The position numbers and the translations under genes are program-made. A model generated the notes under the pieces. The model saw only the letters and a list, made by a program, of their open reading frames with translations, was not told the DNA's origin and made no database searches. Source: Actinomycetaceae bacterium MB13-C1-2 (GTDB lineage: Bacteria > Actinomycetota > Actinomycetes > Actinomycetales > Actinomycetaceae). Taken from it: 64,000 nt of DNA. Shown in pieces: positions 17,989 through 26,844 of the stretch. The stretch spans positions 434,001 through 498,000 of the forward strand of contig CP141731.1 of NCBI GenBank assembly GCA_035621235.1, read 5' to 3'. Position 1 is the first letter of the stretch. The number at the start of each line of letters is the position of its first letter.

Positions 17989-18018
17989 GGACACCCCACA
18001 TCTAGGAATTCGAACGAA

Positions 18019-18075
18019 AGCTAGTCCCCGTGGCGAAGAAGCGTTGATCGAGGCTCTTCACCGCAGGGACTAGCT
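18019..18075. terminator. Long imperfect hairpin between convergent operons
   Basis: Arms of about 21 bases (AGCTAGTCCC at one end, GGGACTAGCT at the other) pair with two mismatches and one G-U around a 13-base loop. It lies between the GntR stop and the kinase stop, so it can end transcripts from both sides. There is no strong T run. Confidence 0.6.
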
Positions 18076-18094
18076 GGGTGGGCAAACTCGCGGC

Positions 18095-18937
18095 CTAGAC
18101 GATGTACTGCTCGTAATCGCTGAGCACCCACTCAGGAATAGGATGCGTCTTCTGCGGGAATCCGCCGACGTGCTGAATGGTTTTGGTGGCACTAACGGTT
18201 CCGGCTTCTGTAGCCTCTACGGGCCCCGCACCCGCTGCCCGAGCCATCATGAAACCAGAAATATAGGAGTCTCCGGCCCCACAAGTGTCCACACGCTTCG
18301 CCGGATGAGAGTTGCACGGAACCAAACCATCTGAATCAACCCATGTAGATCCATGAGGACCAGACATGATCACCACCTCTGAGGCACCTAGATTAAGAAT
18401 CGATTGAGCCAGCGGAAGAATCGCCTCCCCGGGACGATCATCTGAGGACGCAAAAACGACATCAACATCATTCAGATCCAGGTCTTCGGGAACATCCCAT
18501 GTAGATACGTCCGCACTCACCCACCGCGAATACTGCCTGATCGTGCTGAAGTCTGTGTCCATAGTTCTCGGTCCGCCGACGTGGATCCAGTCGAACTGAC
18601 CATCCACAGTCAGCGATTCGGGCATACTGGGAGTCCACATTCCGCAGACACCGAATTCCTCGAACAGAAACTGACGGTCGTTATCGACCAGGCGGATAAG
18701 CGTAACTCCTGATGGGCCAACCATCGGAAACACGTTGTCTGTACTTATGTCGTTGGCATTCAGGGACCGTACGATTTCTTGCGCGGCGGTGTCGCTCCCA
18801 ACCGGCCCGACGTAGTGCGCCTCGTGTCCGGCAATTAGGCAGTTCGCCACGACATTCAAGGCATTTCCGCCAACAGTTAAGTGGCCCTGTTCGAGGTAGA
18901 CGTCGAGACAGTTGTCCCCCAAAGCAACGATTCTCAT
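18095..18937 (-). CDS. PfkB-family kinase, FrlD-like (fructosamine 6-kinase family)
   Basis: 280 residues, short for a ribokinase, as in FrlD. The start G-D-N-C-L-D-V-Y, then G-G-N-A-L-N-V, the D-V-S-x-W-D and F-A-S-S segments, the C-G-A-G-D-S-Y-I-S-G-F phosphate-transfer motif and the late K-T-I-Q-H-V-G-G all match the pattern of E. coli FrlD. FrlD phosphorylates fructoselysine at O6 for FrlB to cleave. Other sugar-amine or ketose substrates remain possible. The ATG overlaps the stop of the alcohol dehydrogenase gene by four bases; it is the last gene of the LacI-side operon. Confidence 0.78.
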   Translation of the reverse strand: MRIVALGDNCLDVYLEQGHLTVGGNALNVVANCLIAGHEAHYVGPVGSDTAAQEIVRSLNANDISTDNVFPMVGPSGVTLIRLVDNDRQFLFEEFGVCGMWTPSMPESLTVDGQFDWIHVGGPRTMDTDFSTIRQYSRWVSADVSTWDVPEDLDLNDVDVVFASSDDRPGEAILPLAQSILNLGASEVVIMSGPHGSTWVDSDGLVPCNSHPAKRVDTCGAGDSYISGFMMARAAGAGPVEATEAGTVSATKTIQHVGGFPQKTHPIPEWVLSDYEQYIV

Positions 18938-19917
18938 GGGCAGACCAGAACCTTTCGGGTCTTACCCTCCCGGAACATCTTGATTGCTTCCGAGTACTCC
19001 TCAAGAGTAACTCTGTGGCTGATCAGGGGTTCAACAACGAAACGCCCAGAAGCGATGTATTGCGTCGCGCGGCGGTATGCATCCGCCGGACAGACCGAGC
19101 CTATGATGCGAATCTCTTCGTCGTATATCCAGTGAGGACTAATTGAAACTTCATCATCCAAGTTCGCTACACCAAACTGGAGGAATGTCCCGCCCTTCCT
19201 TACATGCTTTAGCCCGTCCCTGATTGCCTTGGCGACACCTGTCGCATCGACAACGACGTCCCACTTCTGCTCGCTAAGCTCGTCAGCCTTCAGAGCCACT
19301 TCATCCGCACCAAGTTCACGAGCAAGATCCAGCTTGTCGGGGTTCAGATCTACCACAGCAACTGGAGCGGCTCCGCCCTTTACCGCGAGCTGCAACATGG
19401 ACAAGCCCATAGTTCCGGCGCCGTAGATCAACATGGTCTGCCCGATAGCCAGGTCCACCAAGTCCATTGCATGAAGCGCGCACGAAAGAGGCTCGGCGAA
19501 CGCGTAGTGCTCGAGTGGAACTCCCTCCGGAACCACTACACAGAGCCTTGCGGGAACCACGACCATTTCCGCAGCAGCACCGGCCCGTGTCACTCCGAGG
19601 GCAGTGTAGTTATCGCAAAGATTGACACGACCATCTTGGCAGAATGGGCATACGTCGCAAGGAATGTTGGGGTCAGCACACACAGAATCTCCGACGCTTA
19701 CATTGTCTACACCCGATCCAACCTCAATAACCACGCCCGAGAACTCATGTCCAGGTGTGACAGGCAAGACTCCCTCTTGTCCCTCCTGAATGTGCAAGTC
19801 CGTGCCACAAATGCCACAGGCTCTCACCGCTACGAGGACTTCGCCGGGACCCGGGGTTGGATCATCAACCGTTGCGACCTCTACGTCCCCAACTCCTTGC
19901 AACACCACTGCCTTCAT
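18934..19917 (-). CDS. Zinc-dependent medium-chain alcohol/polyol dehydrogenase
   Basis: 327 residues from the ATG at 19917. The catalytic zinc site is C-G-I-C-G-T-D-x-H followed by G-H-E. The structural zinc cysteines come in C-D-V-C-P-F-C-x(7)-C. A Rossmann G-A-G-T-M-G lies near the middle with D-L-N after it, pointing to NAD. The family includes sorbitol, threonine and other polyol dehydrogenases. Acting between a CUT1 transporter and a sugar kinase, it probably oxidises the imported polyol or sugar. It overlaps the kinase by four bases. Confidence 0.88.
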   Translation of the reverse strand: MKAVVLQGVGDVEVATVDDPTPGPGEVLVAVRACGICGTDLHIQEGQEGVLPVTPGHEFSGVVIEVGSGVDNVSVGDSVCADPNIPCDVCPFCQDGRVNLCDNYTALGVTRAGAAAEMVVVPARLCVVVPEGVPLEHYAFAEPLSCALHAMDLVDLAIGQTMLIYGAGTMGLSMLQLAVKGGAAPVAVVDLNPDKLDLARELGADEVALKADELSEQKWDVVVDATGVAKAIRDGLKHVRKGGTFLQFGVANLDDEVSISPHWIYDEEIRIIGSVCPADAYRRATQYIASGRFVVEPLISHRVTLEEYSEAIKMFREGKTRKVLVCP

Positions 19918-19924
19918 ATGACTA

Positions 19925-20755
19925 CTACTCCTTAACTGCTCCGAAACCGAGACCCGCAAGCAGATGCTTCTGGGCGAAGATGATCAGAATTACGACTGGA
20001 ATAATCGAGATGACGCTGCTAGCCGCAATCTGGCTCCACAGAATTGCTTTATCCGTCTGGAAATTGGCAATGAACATCGGGATCGTGACCAACTTGTCGC
20101 CAGCGAGCACCAGAATGAACAGGAACTCATTCCAGATGAGTACGAATGTGACCACTGCACTGGCGAAGAGACCTGGCCTAACGATTGGTAGCATGATCTG
20201 GAAAAAGACCCGAATCATGCCGGCGCCGTCCATCCGAGCCGCTTCATCGATTGCTGCAGGCACATTCTTGAATACGCCGACCATGATTAGGACAGTCAGT
20301 GGAAGTTGAAAAGCGGTCAACGCCATGACGAGGCCAAACATCGAATCTAGAAGATTCAACTGCCGGAAGATAAAGAATGTCGGCAGAACGATTGCGAAAG
20401 AAGGCACAATGCGGGTGATCGCAAACACCATAGTGATCGTGCCTGCAGATCGCAGCTCGTACCTGGCCAGCGCGTAAGCGGCTGCTGCGCCAAGGAACAC
20501 ACAGAGTAGCGTCGCAATCCCCGCAAGCTCAATGCTGTTGATCAACGCTGCAATGAAGTCCCCGTTGGTTAGCAGTTCATGGTAGGTACTGAAATCAGGC
20601 TTGAAGATCCATTGCACCGGCAATTGATACGCCGCGCGATCATCTTTCAGAGAAATCACTAGCGTCCAGAGCAGTGGATAGATGCTCACGCCAATCAGCA
20701 CCACCCAGACGATGGCATTTCCGATTCCCTTCAGGATTCTCAGGAGCATTTTCAC
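19925..20755 (-). CDS. CUT1 ABC transporter permease (MalG-like)
   Basis: 276 residues from a GTG whose bases overlap the stop of the other permease (GTGA). Six membrane spans are evident. The EAA loop reads E-A-A-R-M-D-G-A-G and is followed by a Pro-rich segment, as in MalG/AraQ proteins. It pairs with the neighbouring permease to form the channel. No ATPase gene is in this operon, so a shared MsiK/UgpC-type ATPase encoded elsewhere is likely. The ATG two codons later is an alternative start. Confidence 0.9.
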   Translation of the reverse strand: MKMLLRILKGIGNAIVWVVLIGVSIYPLLWTLVISLKDDRAAYQLPVQWIFKPDFSTYHELLTNGDFIAALINSIELAGIATLLCVFLGAAAAYALARYELRSAGTITMVFAITRIVPSFAIVLPTFFIFRQLNLLDSMFGLVMALTAFQLPLTVLIMVGVFKNVPAAIDEAARMDGAGMIRVFFQIMLPIVRPGLFASAVVTFVLIWNEFLFILVLAGDKLVTIPMFIANFQTDKAILWSQIAASSVISIIPVVILIIFAQKHLLAGLGFGAVKE

Positions 20756-21690
20756 TGATGCGCCCCCTTCTTGAGCGCTGCCCTTATTACCTGGACACAT
20801 ATAGCAACCACGGCAAACGTCAAAACAACTAGCGTCACTGCCGCGGAGGTCTCTCCCAACCTGAACTGCCGGAAACCGAACTGATACAGGAACAGATTCA
20901 ATACACTCGTAAGTCTTCCGGGCCCACCGCCAGTTAGCACGAAGACCTCATCAAATAACTGAAGAGCGTCCATCCCTCGCAGGACGAACACCGCCCCAAG
21001 AATTGGGAGAAGGGAAGGAAGGACGACATAGTAAAACCGTTGAAATGTCCCCGCTCCGTCAACCATCGCGGCCTCAATCGTGTCCTTTGAGATTCCCGCG
21101 AGTCCGGCCAGACACATCAAAGCGACAAATGGCGTGGTGTGCCATACCTCCATGAAGACGACCGACCACTGCACCAATTTGGGGTTAGTTAGCCACGCTT
21201 GAGGATCCATGCCGAGCAACCCGAGCATGTAGTTCAGCTGTCCGAACTGGGCACTGTAGATCATCCGGAAAATGTTTCCGATAACCACCGGGACCAGAAG
21301 GTAGGGAACGAGCATGACGCCGCGCGCAACCTTCCGGCTCCCAACTGGTTTGTTCAGCCACAAAGCAATCAGTAATCCGAGCACCATCTCCAGAACAAGA
21401 GCCGGAACCACTATCTTGAGCGTCACTAGAATCGATTCACCGAACTCGGCAGAGTTCAGGATCGCCTCGTAATTCTCCGTGCCAATAAACTGCGTCTCGG
21501 CTGATGAGCTCAATTGAACGTCTGTGAATGACATTCCAAGCGCTAAGAGCATTGGAAAGACGCGTAGTGCGACTATCAGAATCAGCGCAGGACCAAGAAA
21601 GGCCCAGGGAGTGAGTCCTCCTCTGCGAACGGACCCCCGAGGTTCCTTAGCGGACTTTTGCCCTACTGGCTGCAATACGGTGGCTGTCAA
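20752..21690 (-). CDS. CUT1 ABC transporter permease (MalF-like)
   Basis: 312 residues with six spans after a short charged N-terminus. The coupling loop is E-A-A-M-V-D-G-A-G and the C-terminal part reads G-G-G-P-G-R-L-T, as usual for MalF/UgpA proteins. It starts 6 bases after the binding-protein stop and overlaps the second permease by four bases. It moves a mono- or oligosaccharide together with its partner. Confidence 0.9.
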   Translation of the reverse strand: MTATVLQPVGQKSAKEPRGSVRRGGLTPWAFLGPALILIVALRVFPMLLALGMSFTDVQLSSSAETQFIGTENYEAILNSAEFGESILVTLKIVVPALVLEMVLGLLIALWLNKPVGSRKVARGVMLVPYLLVPVVIGNIFRMIYSAQFGQLNYMLGLLGMDPQAWLTNPKLVQWSVVFMEVWHTTPFVALMCLAGLAGISKDTIEAAMVDGAGTFQRFYYVVLPSLLPILGAVFVLRGMDALQLFDEVFVLTGGGPGRLTSVLNLFLYQFGFRQFRLGETSAAVTLVVLTFAVVAICVQVIRAALKKGAHQ

Positions 21691-21696
21691 GCTAGA

Positions 21697-22968
21697 TCAT
21701 TCCTTGACTATTAGCTTCGATAGATTCGTGCCCGCTGCGGAAACAGCATCAGCTGTAGGAGTGGTACCCGCCATTCCTTCGGATAGTGAGGGGGCAATCG
21801 CTGCCTCCCAGTCGACCCAGTCGGCAGTCACCGGGAAATAGACGGCCTGCCGGTAGTTCTCGAGGGCGGCGGCGTAGTAGGGGAAACGCTCTTGAAGGAC
21901 CGGATCTTCCAAGAGAGAGATACGGTTCGTCGAGCCGCCATGATCAAGGCCGACCTCTTGCTGTTCAGCAGACGTCGCCCATGCGATGAAATCCATTGCT
22001 TCCTCAGCCTTGTCACTAGCCGAGGAGATACCGAGGCCGTGGCCACCCAAGTTCGGAGTGCTCACTCCTGTAGGCCCTGCAGGCAGAAGCGCAAAGCCGA
22101 CCTTGTCAGCAATCTCAACCCCATCGGCCAAAATCGCATCCGTAGTATCACTGAAGTTGATCATCATCGCAGTCTTGCCTTCACTGAAGGCCGCTGCGGC
22201 AGCCGGCCAATCGGCGCTCAACGCATCCTGTGGAGCATAGGAGAGCACATTCTTCCAGAGTTCAAGTGCTTCGAGTGTTTCCGGCGAATCGACTGTTGAC
22301 TGACTACCGTCCCAGATGTCCGCTCCGAAGGACCAAGCGATACTCCAGAACTCGCACATAAGTGGATCGTCACGCTTACCGATCAGTGTCGTGCCTGTTA
22401 CACCGGTTGCTTCTTGTAGCGTACGAGCAGCATCAACGTACTCTTCCCACGTGGTAGGAACATCAACACCGGCTTCCTCAAGAAGGTCGGTTCGATAGTA
22501 AAGCATGTAGACGGCGCCGAACCAGGGAAGAACATATTGCGTCCCGTCAACTGTCGCCCAATCGACATAGGCCGGAACGAAGTCATCTAGATCAATTACA
22601 TCCGCTCGTTGCTCAATATCCTCATCCATCGGGCGAAGATAGCCAGCGTCTATGTACTCGGGCATCCACTCGTACGCAACGTCGAAGACGTCGTAGGAAT
22701 CGCGACCTGAGTTGAATCCGAGAATTGTCCGCTCACGCACGCCGTCGTAATCGAAGAGGTCGACACTGACGTTTCCGAGGCCCTGTTTGGTGTACTCCTC
22801 AGCCGCCGCTTTCAATGATTCGCCCGGACCGCCCGCCTGAGCAACAACCTTGATGATGTCGCCGTCCGAGGTGTCCTTTGTTGACACAGCGCAACCCGCA
22901 ATCAGTGAAGCTCCAAGGGTAAGCGCTGCCCCCGATGCGGTTGCTACCGCAAGTTTTGACCGTCGCAT
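21697..22968 (-). CDS. CUT1 ABC transporter extracellular sugar-binding lipoprotein
   Basis: 423 residues from the ATG at 22968 (AAAGGA upstream). The lipobox is L-I-A-G-C at about 26. The rest is a type 1 solute-binding fold with many aromatic residues (Y-V-L-P-W-F-G-A-V-Y-M-L-Y-Y-R-T-D). It catches the sugar outside the cell. It directly follows the SDR gene and heads the transporter part of the operon. Confidence 0.9.
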   Translation of the reverse strand: MRRSKLAVATASGAALTLGASLIAGCAVSTKDTSDGDIIKVVAQAGGPGESLKAAAEEYTKQGLGNVSVDLFDYDGVRERTILGFNSGRDSYDVFDVAYEWMPEYIDAGYLRPMDEDIEQRADVIDLDDFVPAYVDWATVDGTQYVLPWFGAVYMLYYRTDLLEEAGVDVPTTWEEYVDAARTLQEATGVTGTTLIGKRDDPLMCEFWSIAWSFGADIWDGSQSTVDSPETLEALELWKNVLSYAPQDALSADWPAAAAAFSEGKTAMMINFSDTTDAILADGVEIADKVGFALLPAGPTGVSTPNLGGHGLGISSASDKAEEAMDFIAWATSAEQQEVGLDHGGSTNRISLLEDPVLQERFPYYAAALENYRQAVYFPVTADWVDWEAAIAPSLSEGMAGTTPTADAVSAAGTNLSKLIVKE

Positions 22969-22985
22969 GATAGCTTTTCCTTTCA

Positions 22986-23711
22986 CTATTCTTCGTTTGA
23001 TCCTGGGTCATCAACAGTGAAGCCCAGATGTGCTCCGCCGCTTACAGGAATCAGGTTTCCGGTCATGTACCCGGACGCATCTGACGCCAAGAACGCGACT
23101 ACTTCCGCTATTTCTTCGGGCTCAGCAACGCGACCCAAGGGTGTGTCTGCTTCGTATCCCGCAAACACTTCTTCGGGAGTGCGCCCAGTAAGTTCGCCTT
23201 CCCACGCCAACTCACGTGTTTCCATCGGGGTGCGTACATACATGGGGCACACTCCGTTGATTCGAATGCCCAGAGGAGCAAGTTCTGGGGTTGCAGACTC
23301 GATCAACCCACTCACTGCGAACTTGCTTGCACAGTAGGCCGATAGGAACGGCGCGCCCCTGAGGCCACCCATGGAGTCGAGGACGACAACAGACCCACCT
23401 TTTTTCATCAGAGGAACCAAGGATCGAAGACAGTTGAAGGGACCGAAGGCGTTGACGCCCATCTGGAAGTTCCAGTCTTCGTCGCTCGTCTCAACTAGAG
23501 GTGCCATGCGCGAAACTCCCGCGGCCAAGACCGCGACGTTTACTGTCCCCCCAAGACGATCCGTAGCTCTACGCACGGAGTCTGTAGACGAGACGTCCAC
23601 TGGATCAGAGGAGTTTAGATCCCACTCAACGACCTCATACCCACGCTCCCGAAGCAGATTGGCGCAAGCTGCGCCGATACCGCTAGCCGCCCCCGTTACC
23701 ACAGCCTTCAT
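22986..23711 (-). CDS. Short-chain dehydrogenase/reductase
   Basis: 241 residues from the ATG at 23711, which has GGAGGC before it. The protein has the T-G-A-A-S-G-I-G cofactor loop at residues 6-13, A-A-G-V-S, a Ser then Y-C-A-S-K (YxxxK), and a C-terminal G-N-L-I-P-V-S-G-G-A-H typical of classical SDRs. As first gene of the LacI-side sugar operon it probably oxidises or reduces the transported sugar, together with the zinc dehydrogenase downstream. Confidence 0.9.
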   Translation of the reverse strand: MKAVVTGAASGIGAACANLLRERGYEVVEWDLNSSDPVDVSSTDSVRRATDRLGGTVNVAVLAAGVSRMAPLVETSDEDWNFQMGVNAFGPFNCLRSLVPLMKKGGSVVVLDSMGGLRGAPFLSAYCASKFAVSGLIESATPELAPLGIRINGVCPMYVRTPMETRELAWEGELTGRTPEEVFAGYEADTPLGRVAEPEEIAEVVAFLASDASGYMTGNLIPVSGGAHLGFTVDDPGSNEE

Positions 23712-23786
23712 AACTGCCTCCATTTCCACTGCCAGCCACGTCAACCGCCTTGACCGCCACGTCACAACGCAGCGACAAGTTCGCAC

Positions 23787-23813
23787 CGAACTGGCCAGTT
23801 CGACAACGTTGTC
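23787..23813. promoter_or_regulatory. Two abutting perfect palindromes, probable LacI-family operator
   Basis: CGAACTGGCCAGTTCG (23787-23802) and GACAACGTTGTC (23802-23813) are perfect palindromes sharing one base. They lie about 75-100 bases upstream of the SDR start. On the minus strand a TAATAAT element, a possible -10, ends a few bases before them, so a bound repressor would block initiation. The LacI gene 150 bases away is the natural candidate. Confidence 0.6.
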
Positions 23814-23958
23814 AACGCAATTATTAGGCGTTTTTGGGACTAGAAATCTAGCCTGATCTCGGATTGTTACTGATCCGTTATCTTAGTCACATGCGAAAAT
23901 GACACCGTTGTCCAGCACCATTACTGCAGAAATGTGCTCGTCTAGACCTTGTGAGGAG

Positions 23959-24999
23959 TCACCCGGGGCGAATCTCGCCGGATCCTCTTTGAATCAGTGG
24001 GGACACGACAATGTCTAGACGCGGATCTCCTTCTAAGCCATCGATCCTCTCCAGAAGTCGGCGCGCAGCTATACGGCCCATCTCCGCAGGATTCTGTTGC
24101 AACACAGTAATTCCCGGAGCAAGTACATCGGCCAAGGGAAAATCATCAAACCCGATCAGTGCTACACGATCCTGCAGGCCGAGCCGATGTAACGCTCGGA
24201 CAGTGCCTACGGTAATCATGTTTTGTGTGGCAAAGAATGCCGTAGGCGGCTTTGAGCTCTGAAGCAACTCTAACGCCACACTCGTCGTCTCTTTGTCATC
24301 GGACATTCCCATCCGCACCTGAACGTCGACCTCTTCCCCACCCGTGCGGCGTACCTCGTCAAGAAATCCTTGTTCTCGGACTCGCTCCGTCTCAATTTCG
24401 TGGGGTTTGCCAACCAGTGCTATCTGGCGGTGCCCAAGATTCACCAACTGACGGGCGGCGACCTGCGAGGCTTCAACGTTGTTGGTCAGTATGGTATCTG
24501 CAGCGGACCCATCGGCGTGACGGTCGACAAAGACCATGGGCAATCCGCGCTCCTGAATTTCGGTCAAATACCCATCAGAACGTCCTGCGGGCATGAGAAT
24601 GAGCCCGTCAACTCTCCTGCGAAGCATCTCGTTCACCGCTCGACGCTGACGAGCCGGGTTCTCATCAACGCTCATGGTAATCATGACCATTCCTCGGCGC
24701 TCTACCTCTGCCTCGATCGCCCTTTGCATTGAGGCTTCAAACGGGTCGGACGCATCGGCGAGAAGTAGCCCAATTGAGCCTGTGCTGCGATCCCGACGCC
24801 GAAGATTTCCGGCGTATAGGTCGGGCTCATAGCGCAACTTTGCTGCAGCGTCGCGGACACGAGCGGCGGTTTCGGGTCTAACGTTCGGTTCGTTATTCAT
24901 AACCCGCGAAACCGTTTTGGTGCCAACCCCCGCAAGGATCGCAACCTCGCGTATCGTTACACGGTCTGTGGATCCATTGATACCCAATGGCGACTGCAT
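23959..24999 (-). CDS. LacI-family transcriptional repressor
   Basis: 346 residues from the ATG at 24999, which has GGGAGG before it. The helix-turn-helix covers residues 14-60 (T-I-R-E-V-A-I-L-A-G-V, T-V-S-R-V-M-N), with the hinge helix leading to Y-E-P-D. A periplasmic-binding-like ligand domain follows. It most likely represses the adjacent SDR-transporter-kinase operon through the palindromes at 23787-23813 until its sugar is present. Confidence 0.9.
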   Translation of the reverse strand: MQSPLGINGSTDRVTIREVAILAGVGTKTVSRVMNNEPNVRPETAARVRDAAAKLRYEPDLYAGNLRRRDRSTGSIGLLLADASDPFEASMQRAIEAEVERRGMVMITMSVDENPARQRRAVNEMLRRRVDGLILMPAGRSDGYLTEIQERGLPMVFVDRHADGSAADTILTNNVEASQVAARQLVNLGHRQIALVGKPHEIETERVREQGFLDEVRRTGGEEVDVQVRMGMSDDKETTSVALELLQSSKPPTAFFATQNMITVGTVRALHRLGLQDRVALIGFDDFPLADVLAPGITVLQQNPAEMGRIAARRLLERIDGLEGDPRLDIVVSPLIQRGSGEIRPG

Positions 25000-25263
25000 C
25001 CAGGGCCTCCCAAATACCGAATGATATTTCGGATTGTATCCAGCGACCGCAAGTAGCACTGAGAATTTGGACGGCAGAAATGTAGCACTATAGCGACTTA
25101 TTGACACCGTGATCTTATGAAGATACAGATGACTGTCGATACGATCTACTTCAAAGCGATCAGACCGGCTGGCATACGCTGCAGCTCGGGCGTCCGGGAT
25201 TTTGCTCTTACAACATCTCGTTTCGGTTCAGCTAGCCCACATTTTGTCTATACAAACCTAAAC

Positions 25264-26325
25264 TCAGTACGCCGCCAAGATATCAACCACGAAAACCAGA
25301 TCGGAGTTAGGCGGAATAACGGTTCCACTGCCATTCTCTCCATAGCCCATCTCAGAGGGGATTACCAAGAGCAGGCGGCTACCAACCTTCTGTCCAACCA
25401 ATCCCTTATCCCAACCAGATATGACGTTCCCTTGCCCGATTGGGAATGATACGACCTGATCTGATCCCGTCTGGTCCCACGAAGAATCAAACTGCGTTCC
25501 GTCCGTGAGCCATCCGGTGTACTTCACAGCCACCGTCTGTCCGGCTTCCACAGTCTCGCCATCACCTTCGACTAGTGGCTGAACCACTAACTCCGTCGGC
25601 GCGACAAAAGTATCCGGGATCGTGACCGCGGGTTTCCCGTTCTCGAAATCAATCGTGGGCAGGTTCTTATCCGTGGACTTTATCTCGGTGCCCGAAATCT
25701 CATCAGGAATGCTCTTCACGCCAGCAACAGACATGACGTAGAGATAGCCATTTGAAGCGACTCCCGTGTAGCTTTGGTCCGCGCCGTATCCCGGCTGAGC
25801 CCAGAGAAAACGCGTCCCGACCTTTTCACCTGTGAGCGCGTTAACCACCATTTCACCGAATGCGCTGGAAGTGAAGGAAGTGCTGAACGGGGAATCCTCG
25901 TCCGCGTTGGCACCCCAGGTCGAGTACATCTTCTCTCCGGTGACTATGTCGCAGACCATGTAGTTCACCGAGATGATCTGACCGTCTTCGATCGTGTCGC
26001 CATCGCCTTGATCCGTAATGCGCACAGCCTCAGTCGTGACATCCAGAGGCGCATCAAAGGTTGCCGTCGGCGCGGCCGCAACGTCCTTGCTCAGGGTCAC
26101 TGTGTCCATGGCAGCACTAGTTGCGGCCTCATCCGGTTCGATAACCGAACCGGATTGACCAGACTCGCTAGACTCACGGACCGTAACGTCGCAGACTCCG
26201 CCGCCTCCTGCACTGCTTTCCGAGGACTGACTCGATTGCGCAGGCTCCGAGGCAGCTGAGCAACCTGCCAGAAGCAGCGCGGGACAGACCACAAGCGGCA
26301 GAATAAGGCGAACACTAGACTTCAC
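25264..26325 (-). CDS. FKBP-type peptidyl-prolyl cis-trans isomerase lipoprotein with two FKBP-like domains
   Basis: 353 residues from the GTG at 26325 (AAAGGA upstream). The lipobox is L-L-A-G-C at 22. The C-terminal 110 residues are a standard FKBP domain (V-K-Y-T-G-W-L-x-D-G-x-x-F-D-S-S, then G-W-D-K-G-L and Y-G). The preceding segment, about 100-220, follows the same pattern (V-N-Y-M-V, E-K-M-Y-S-T-W, G-x-R-F-L-W) but lacks the key active-site residues. The protein should help fold exported proteins at the outer face of the membrane. It is monocistronic. Confidence 0.88.
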   Translation of the reverse strand: MKSSVRLILPLVVCPALLLAGCSAASEPAQSSQSSESSAGGGGVCDVTVRESSESGQSGSVIEPDEAATSAAMDTVTLSKDVAAAPTATFDAPLDVTTEAVRITDQGDGDTIEDGQIISVNYMVCDIVTGEKMYSTWGANADEDSPFSTSFTSSAFGEMVVNALTGEKVGTRFLWAQPGYGADQSYTGVASNGYLYVMSVAGVKSIPDEISGTEIKSTDKNLPTIDFENGKPAVTIPDTFVAPTELVVQPLVEGDGETVEAGQTVAVKYTGWLTDGTQFDSSWDQTGSDQVVSFPIGQGNVISGWDKGLVGQKVGSRLLLVIPSEMGYGENGSGTVIPPNSDLVFVVDILAAY

Positions 26326-26591
26326 AACTGAGTCCTTTACGGATGAGGTTTGCCAACAGGCCAGGCCGTGACACGTACCCGGCAACGATACACAGAAAAA
26401 CTGAACAAAACCTGTGCGTGACCTGCAAGCAGAACAAAAGACGGCACGGTCCGCCAGCTGAGTTAGCGACCGGGAAGCTACGGGGTGAGTTATGCTTCCG
26501 TCCGAAAACCAGCCATGGAGAGCTGCGATTTCGCACGGTGCGAGTCCTTCACTTCGCAACGTCCTGACCGCAATGAGCGCGCGCATAGTGA
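26326..26591. other. Gene-free stretch upstream of the FKBP gene
   Basis: No frame here has a ribosome site with a plausible protein. It should hold the FKBP promoter. The repeat copy described next follows directly. Confidence 0.5.
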
Positions 26592-26695
26592 GCGCAGTTG
26601 GTAGCGGTACGTTTGGAGTTGAGGTGGTGATTGGCTACCCGACTGGCTGGGCTTGGTATAGCCACATCGTCGTGAACCCTTGAGCCGCTTCCGGG
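26592..26695 (+). repeat. Direct repeat copy A (left end of a cassette) with a tRNA-Thr 3' fragment
   Basis: These 104 bases match 29154-29257 at about four of five positions without gaps. The last 25 (26671-26695) are identical. The final 13 (26683-26695) equal the 3' end of tRNA-Thr at 29245-29257, but no tRNA follows here. This is the usual look of an attachment site left by integration into a tRNA gene. Confidence 0.8.
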
Positions 26696-26844
26696 TCTTG
26701 CCTCGGGCATTTGACCCGTCCCAACGCTAGTCCTGGTCGTGCGGACTCTCAACTACGTAACTGTCCCGGACCCAGGCGGGCTCTAGACGAGACGCGCACG
26801 ATTAGCCCGACGAGATTAGTCTTAGGCCAAACGCCCCAGCCTCT

